NCBI GenBank assembly: GCA_934525325.1
Contig: CAKSZE010000024.1
Coordinates: forward strand, 1-25,057
DNA: 25,057 nucleotides
Direction: 5' to 3'
Source: an uncultured Faecalibacterium sp.
Lineage (GTDB): Bacteria > Bacillota > Clostridia > Oscillospirales > Ruminococcaceae
Part shown: in pieces, positions 23,088 to 25,057 of the stretch
Layout: each line of letters opens with the position of its first letter
How positions within the stretch are numbered: position 1 is the stretch's first letter
The notes under the pieces: model-generated
Databases searched by the model: none
What the model was told of the DNA's origin: nothing
What the model saw: only the letters and a program-made list of their open reading frames with translations
Translations under genes and position numbers: made by a program

Positions 23088-23681
23088 TTACGCATTCCTT
23101 TGCCCCAGCAGCACCGGCTGCAGCTGCTCGCCCCGCAAAGCGGCGTCCACGGCGGCGGGCAGCAGGGCAAGGTCTGCCTTCAGGCTCTGGGGCTTGGCAA
23201 AGGGGTCATCCTGCCCGTAGGGCACAAAGTAATAGTGCTTGCGCTGGCACAGCCGCGCCATGTTTTCGCCGGAAGCGCCAAGGCCATCGTTGGTGGAGAC
23301 TGCCAGCACCACCGGACTGCCCACCCGCAGCAGGCTTTTGGCGGCAAGGGTCACCGGCGTATCCGAAAGCCCCGCCGCCAGCCGCGCCAGCGTTGCGCCG
23401 GTGCAGGGGGCAACCACCAATGCCTGCGCCAGCCGCCGGGGGCCCAGCGGCTCCACCGCCTGCAGGGTATCCAGCACCGGCTGCCCGGTAACAGCCTGCA
23501 GGCGCTGCCGCCAGCTTTCCCCGGCGCCGAACCGGGTATCCTGCTGCGCGGCAAAGCTCATGACGGGCAGCAGCGTCCAGCCCTGTACCGTCAACGCCTG
23601 CGCCGCGCCCAAGGCGTCCTCCAGCGTGCAAAAGCTGCCGCACACCGCAAAAGCAAGACAGCCCTTTTTCTCTGTGATCAT
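23088..23681 (-). CDS. dpaB: Dipicolinate synthase subunit B
   Basis: Flavoprotein-fold subunit (SpoVFB) of 197 residues. Family-typical stretches are APCTGATLARLAAGLSDTPV (about 105-124), then VVLAVSTNDGLG, and YYFVPYGQDDPF with the closing LQPVLLGQ. With DpaA it makes dipicolinic acid from the lysine-pathway intermediate dihydroxytetrahydrodipicolinate. The ATG at 23681 overlaps the dpaA stop as ATGA, with GGAGGGG upstream; the longer in-frame extension lies inside dpaA and is not used. In sporeformers the product accumulates in the spore core. Confidence 0.93.
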   Translation of the reverse strand: MITEKKGCLAFAVCGSFCTLEDALGAAQALTVQGWTLLPVMSFAAQQDTRFGAGESWRQRLQAVTGQPVLDTLQAVEPLGPRRLAQALVVAPCTGATLARLAAGLSDTPVTLAAKSLLRVGSPVVLAVSTNDGLGASGENMARLCQRKHYYFVPYGQDDPFAKPQSLKADLALLPAAVDAALRGEQLQPVLLGQRNA

Positions 23682-24472
23682 ACCTTCCCCTCCCGCTCCT
23701 GCAAAATGGTCTGCACCGTGCGCGCCAGCGCTTCCCCTGCCGTTTCCGGTGCCCAGACCGTCGGCAGGCTCAGCGCGTGCAGCGCCGTATGTCCCAGCCG
23801 CCGGGCGGCGGCAAAGTCTGTGCCGCCGGGCTTTGACGCCAGATCTACGATCAGACACCCCTTCGGCAGCGCCGCCAGCACTGCTGCCGTCAGCACCGGC
23901 GCGGGGATGGTGTTCACCACCGTATCAAAGGCGGCAGCTGCGGCGGCAAGGTCTGTCAGCGGCACCGCCCGCAGACCCAGCTCCTCCGCCATGGCCCGCT
24001 GCACCGGGCGGCGTGCCGCCACGGTCACCCGCGCACCCAGTGCCGCCAGACGCACCGCCAGCGCCCGCCCCACCGGGCCAAAGCCCAGCACCAGCACCGC
24101 CGCGCCCCACAGGGTACGGCTGCGCCGTTCCAGTAAAATGCCGATGCAGCCCTCGGCGGTGGGGATGGCGTTATACACGGTCAGCTCCGGGCGGGCAAAA
24201 TAATCCACCAGCTCCACCCCCGCCGCCCGGGCGATGGACATCGCACTCTCCGTCACCTTACCGCCCAGCGCCAGCGCGCCGGGCTTTGCCGCGCCCAGCA
24301 GCTGCGCCAGCGGCAGGTTTGCCTGTTCCAGCGGGAGCGGCAGCAGGATGCAGTCTGCCTGCGGCAGCTGCTGCACGCCGCCCACCGGATACCCTGCCCG
24401 CGCCAGTGCCCGCCCTGCCGCCGCCTGCCGGGCATCGCTGCCCACCACCGCAAACCGCTTTGTCTGTCTCAT
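23678..24472 (-). CDS. dpaA: Dipicolinate synthase subunit A
   Basis: NAD(P)-dependent subunit (SpoVFA) of 264 residues, somewhat shorter than the about 290-300 usual for the family. An N-terminal Rossmann-like domain (FAVVGSDARQ) is followed by DYFARPELTVYNAIPTAEG (90-108), the family signature. A second dinucleotide-binding loop, GFGPVG (130-135), follows, then NTIPAPVL. The coding sequence is very Ala-rich and high in G+C. GGGAGA lies 8 bases before ATG 24472. It is co-transcribed with dpaB. No lysine-pathway or other sporulation gene is in view. Confidence 0.92.
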   Translation of the reverse strand: MRQTKRFAVVGSDARQAAAGRALARAGYPVGGVQQLPQADCILLPLPLEQANLPLAQLLGAAKPGALALGGKVTESAMSIARAAGVELVDYFARPELTVYNAIPTAEGCIGILLERRSRTLWGAAVLVLGFGPVGRALAVRLAALGARVTVAARRPVQRAMAEELGLRAVPLTDLAAAAAAFDTVVNTIPAPVLTAAVLAALPKGCLIVDLASKPGGTDFAAARRLGHTALHALSLPTVWAPETAGEALARTVQTILQEREGKV

Positions 24473-24525
24473 GCCGTCATCTCCCCTTTTCCGCTGTGCG
24501 CCATCTTATGCAGGAAGATGAAAAT

Positions 24526-24762
24526 GCGTGAGCGGGACGATTTTGAATGCGCTCCGCTGCTTCCGGGTTGCGGCACCCAGCATCCGCGTCGTGCCTTGGG
24601 CGGCACTCGCGTCTTGCTGGCCGCTGCCCCAACAACTCCTCCCTGTTTCCGCCGCTGGCGGCGGTCGTCGTTGTTGCTGCGCATAAATAGCGGAAAGATT
24701 ATTTTTATTTGTAGTTTCGAAACGCCTGCGGGCGTTTCGAAACTACTTTTTCACGGGAGGGG
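24526..24762. repeat. Intergenic repeat element, copy 2
   Basis: It fills most of the 354-base gap between dpaA and rpsI. It carries, in inverted orientation, the three blocks of the 15403-15646 element at 24526-24558, 24679-24703 and 24748-24762. About 120 extra bases lie between the first two of these blocks. The rest of the gap shows only a weak TAAGAT (24503-24508, minus) that might serve dpaA. Confidence 0.7.
24711..24751 (+). terminator. Perfect 16-bp palindrome with T-run inside the repeat
   Basis: Arms 24711-24726 and 24731-24746 pair perfectly around loop TGCG, with five T following on the plus strand. It looks like an intrinsic terminator, but no plus-strand gene ends before it, so it may be a structural part of the repeat element. 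Confidence 0.55.
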
Positions 24763-24773
24763 TTTTACGGGCA

Positions 24774-24808
24774 ACAAAAAAACGGCTCTGCCGAAGCAGA
24801 GCCGTAAA
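24774..24808 (-). terminator. rpsI terminator
   Basis: Perfect 10-bp stem ACGGCTCTGC/GCAGAGCCGT (24782-24791/24796-24805). The minus-strand tetraloop is TTCG, followed by seven T. Confidence 0.95.
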
Positions 24809-24826
24809 AATGCATCTGAAATATAA

Positions 24827-25057
24827 TCAGCGCTTGGAGAACTGGGGAGCACGACGTGCAGCCTTCAGACCGTACTTCTTACGCTCCTTCATACGAGGAT
24901 CGCGGGTCAGGAAGCCAGCCTTCTTCAGCACAGGACGGTTCTCGTCGCTCTGCTGCAGCAGGGCGCGGCTCAGGCCGTGACGGATAGCGCCAGCCTGACC
25001 GGAAACACCGCCGCCGGAAACGCGGACGACGACGTCGTACTTGCCCTCCAGGCCCAG
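24827..25057 (-). CDS. rpsI: 30S ribosomal protein S9 (3' part, start outside window)
   Basis: The C-terminal 76 residues of S9 are visible. The sequence includes [21 protein letters not shown], then [14 protein letters not shown] and the conserved end APQFSKR, whose basic tail reaches the tRNA anticodon region at the ribosomal P site. The gene runs off the window end, so start and upstream partner (rplM is usual) cannot be seen. It is followed by a strong terminator. Confidence 0.97.
   Translation of the reverse strand: MGLEGKYDVVVRVSGGGVSGQAGAIRHGLSRALLQQSDENRPVLKKAGFLTRDPRMKERKKYGLKAARRAPQFSKR

Noticed and set aside
22530..24203. Plus-strand frame opposite the carboxypeptidase and dipicolinate genes
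   Set aside because: It spans several well-supported opposite genes and shows no domain.

Overview
The window reads as chromosome of a high-GC, anaerobic, low-GC-phylum (Firmicutes/Clostridia, Oscillospiraceae-type) gut bacterium. The reasons are strong AGGAGG ribosome binding sites, TTGACA/TATAAT promoters, a tetrahydrofolate riboswitch in front of an ECF folate transporter, a complete six-gene Rnf complex in clostridial order, and dipicolinate synthase genes. The overall look suggests Faecalibacterium or a close relative; this is inference and was not checked against any database.

Layout: (1) 187-945: folate ECF S component (folT) on the minus strand, behind a consensus promoter, a THF riboswitch and an attenuator. 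(2) 1148-3627: an M3 oligoendopeptidase and a secreted protein of unknown function, plus strand, then a tRNA-Thr(GGT) with its own promoter and terminator. (3) 3928-6550, minus: a four-gene operon of overlapping genes encoding an ECF sigma factor, a zinc-finger anti-sigma factor, a TM2-like membrane protein and a second membrane protein; birA diverges from it. (4) 7766-12824, minus: rnfCDGEAB, one tightly packed operon with one clear promoter and one terminator, encoding the ferredoxin:NAD+ oxidoreductase ion pump. (5) 13145-16858: a 41-residue membrane peptide, then five consecutive minus-strand genes for small lipoproteins. The lipoproteins have near-identical signal peptides and diverged mature domains, and four of the five have a matching promoter module. 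(6) 17047-21606, minus: a surface-polysaccharide operon (RfbC epimerase, ABC-2 permease, ABC ATPase, double GT2 glycosyltransferase, DUF5662 protein). (7) 21675-24472, minus: a D,D-carboxypeptidase and the dipicolinate synthase pair dpaA/dpaB. (8) 24827-25057: the 3' part of rpsI (ribosomal protein S9).

The most unusual region is the lipoprotein array (13352-16858). Its members share leader, promoter and terminator modules but differ in the exported part. The first two members share a 148-bp ungapped block (10 differences) that covers promoter -10, 5' UTR and signal peptide and ends abruptly at the lipid-attachment Cys region. Several members carry traces of a CAP/SCP-like fold. A second unexplained structure is a dispersed intergenic repeat, present at 15430-15646 and, inverted, at 24526-24762, with three conserved blocks and a variable interior rich in hairpins.
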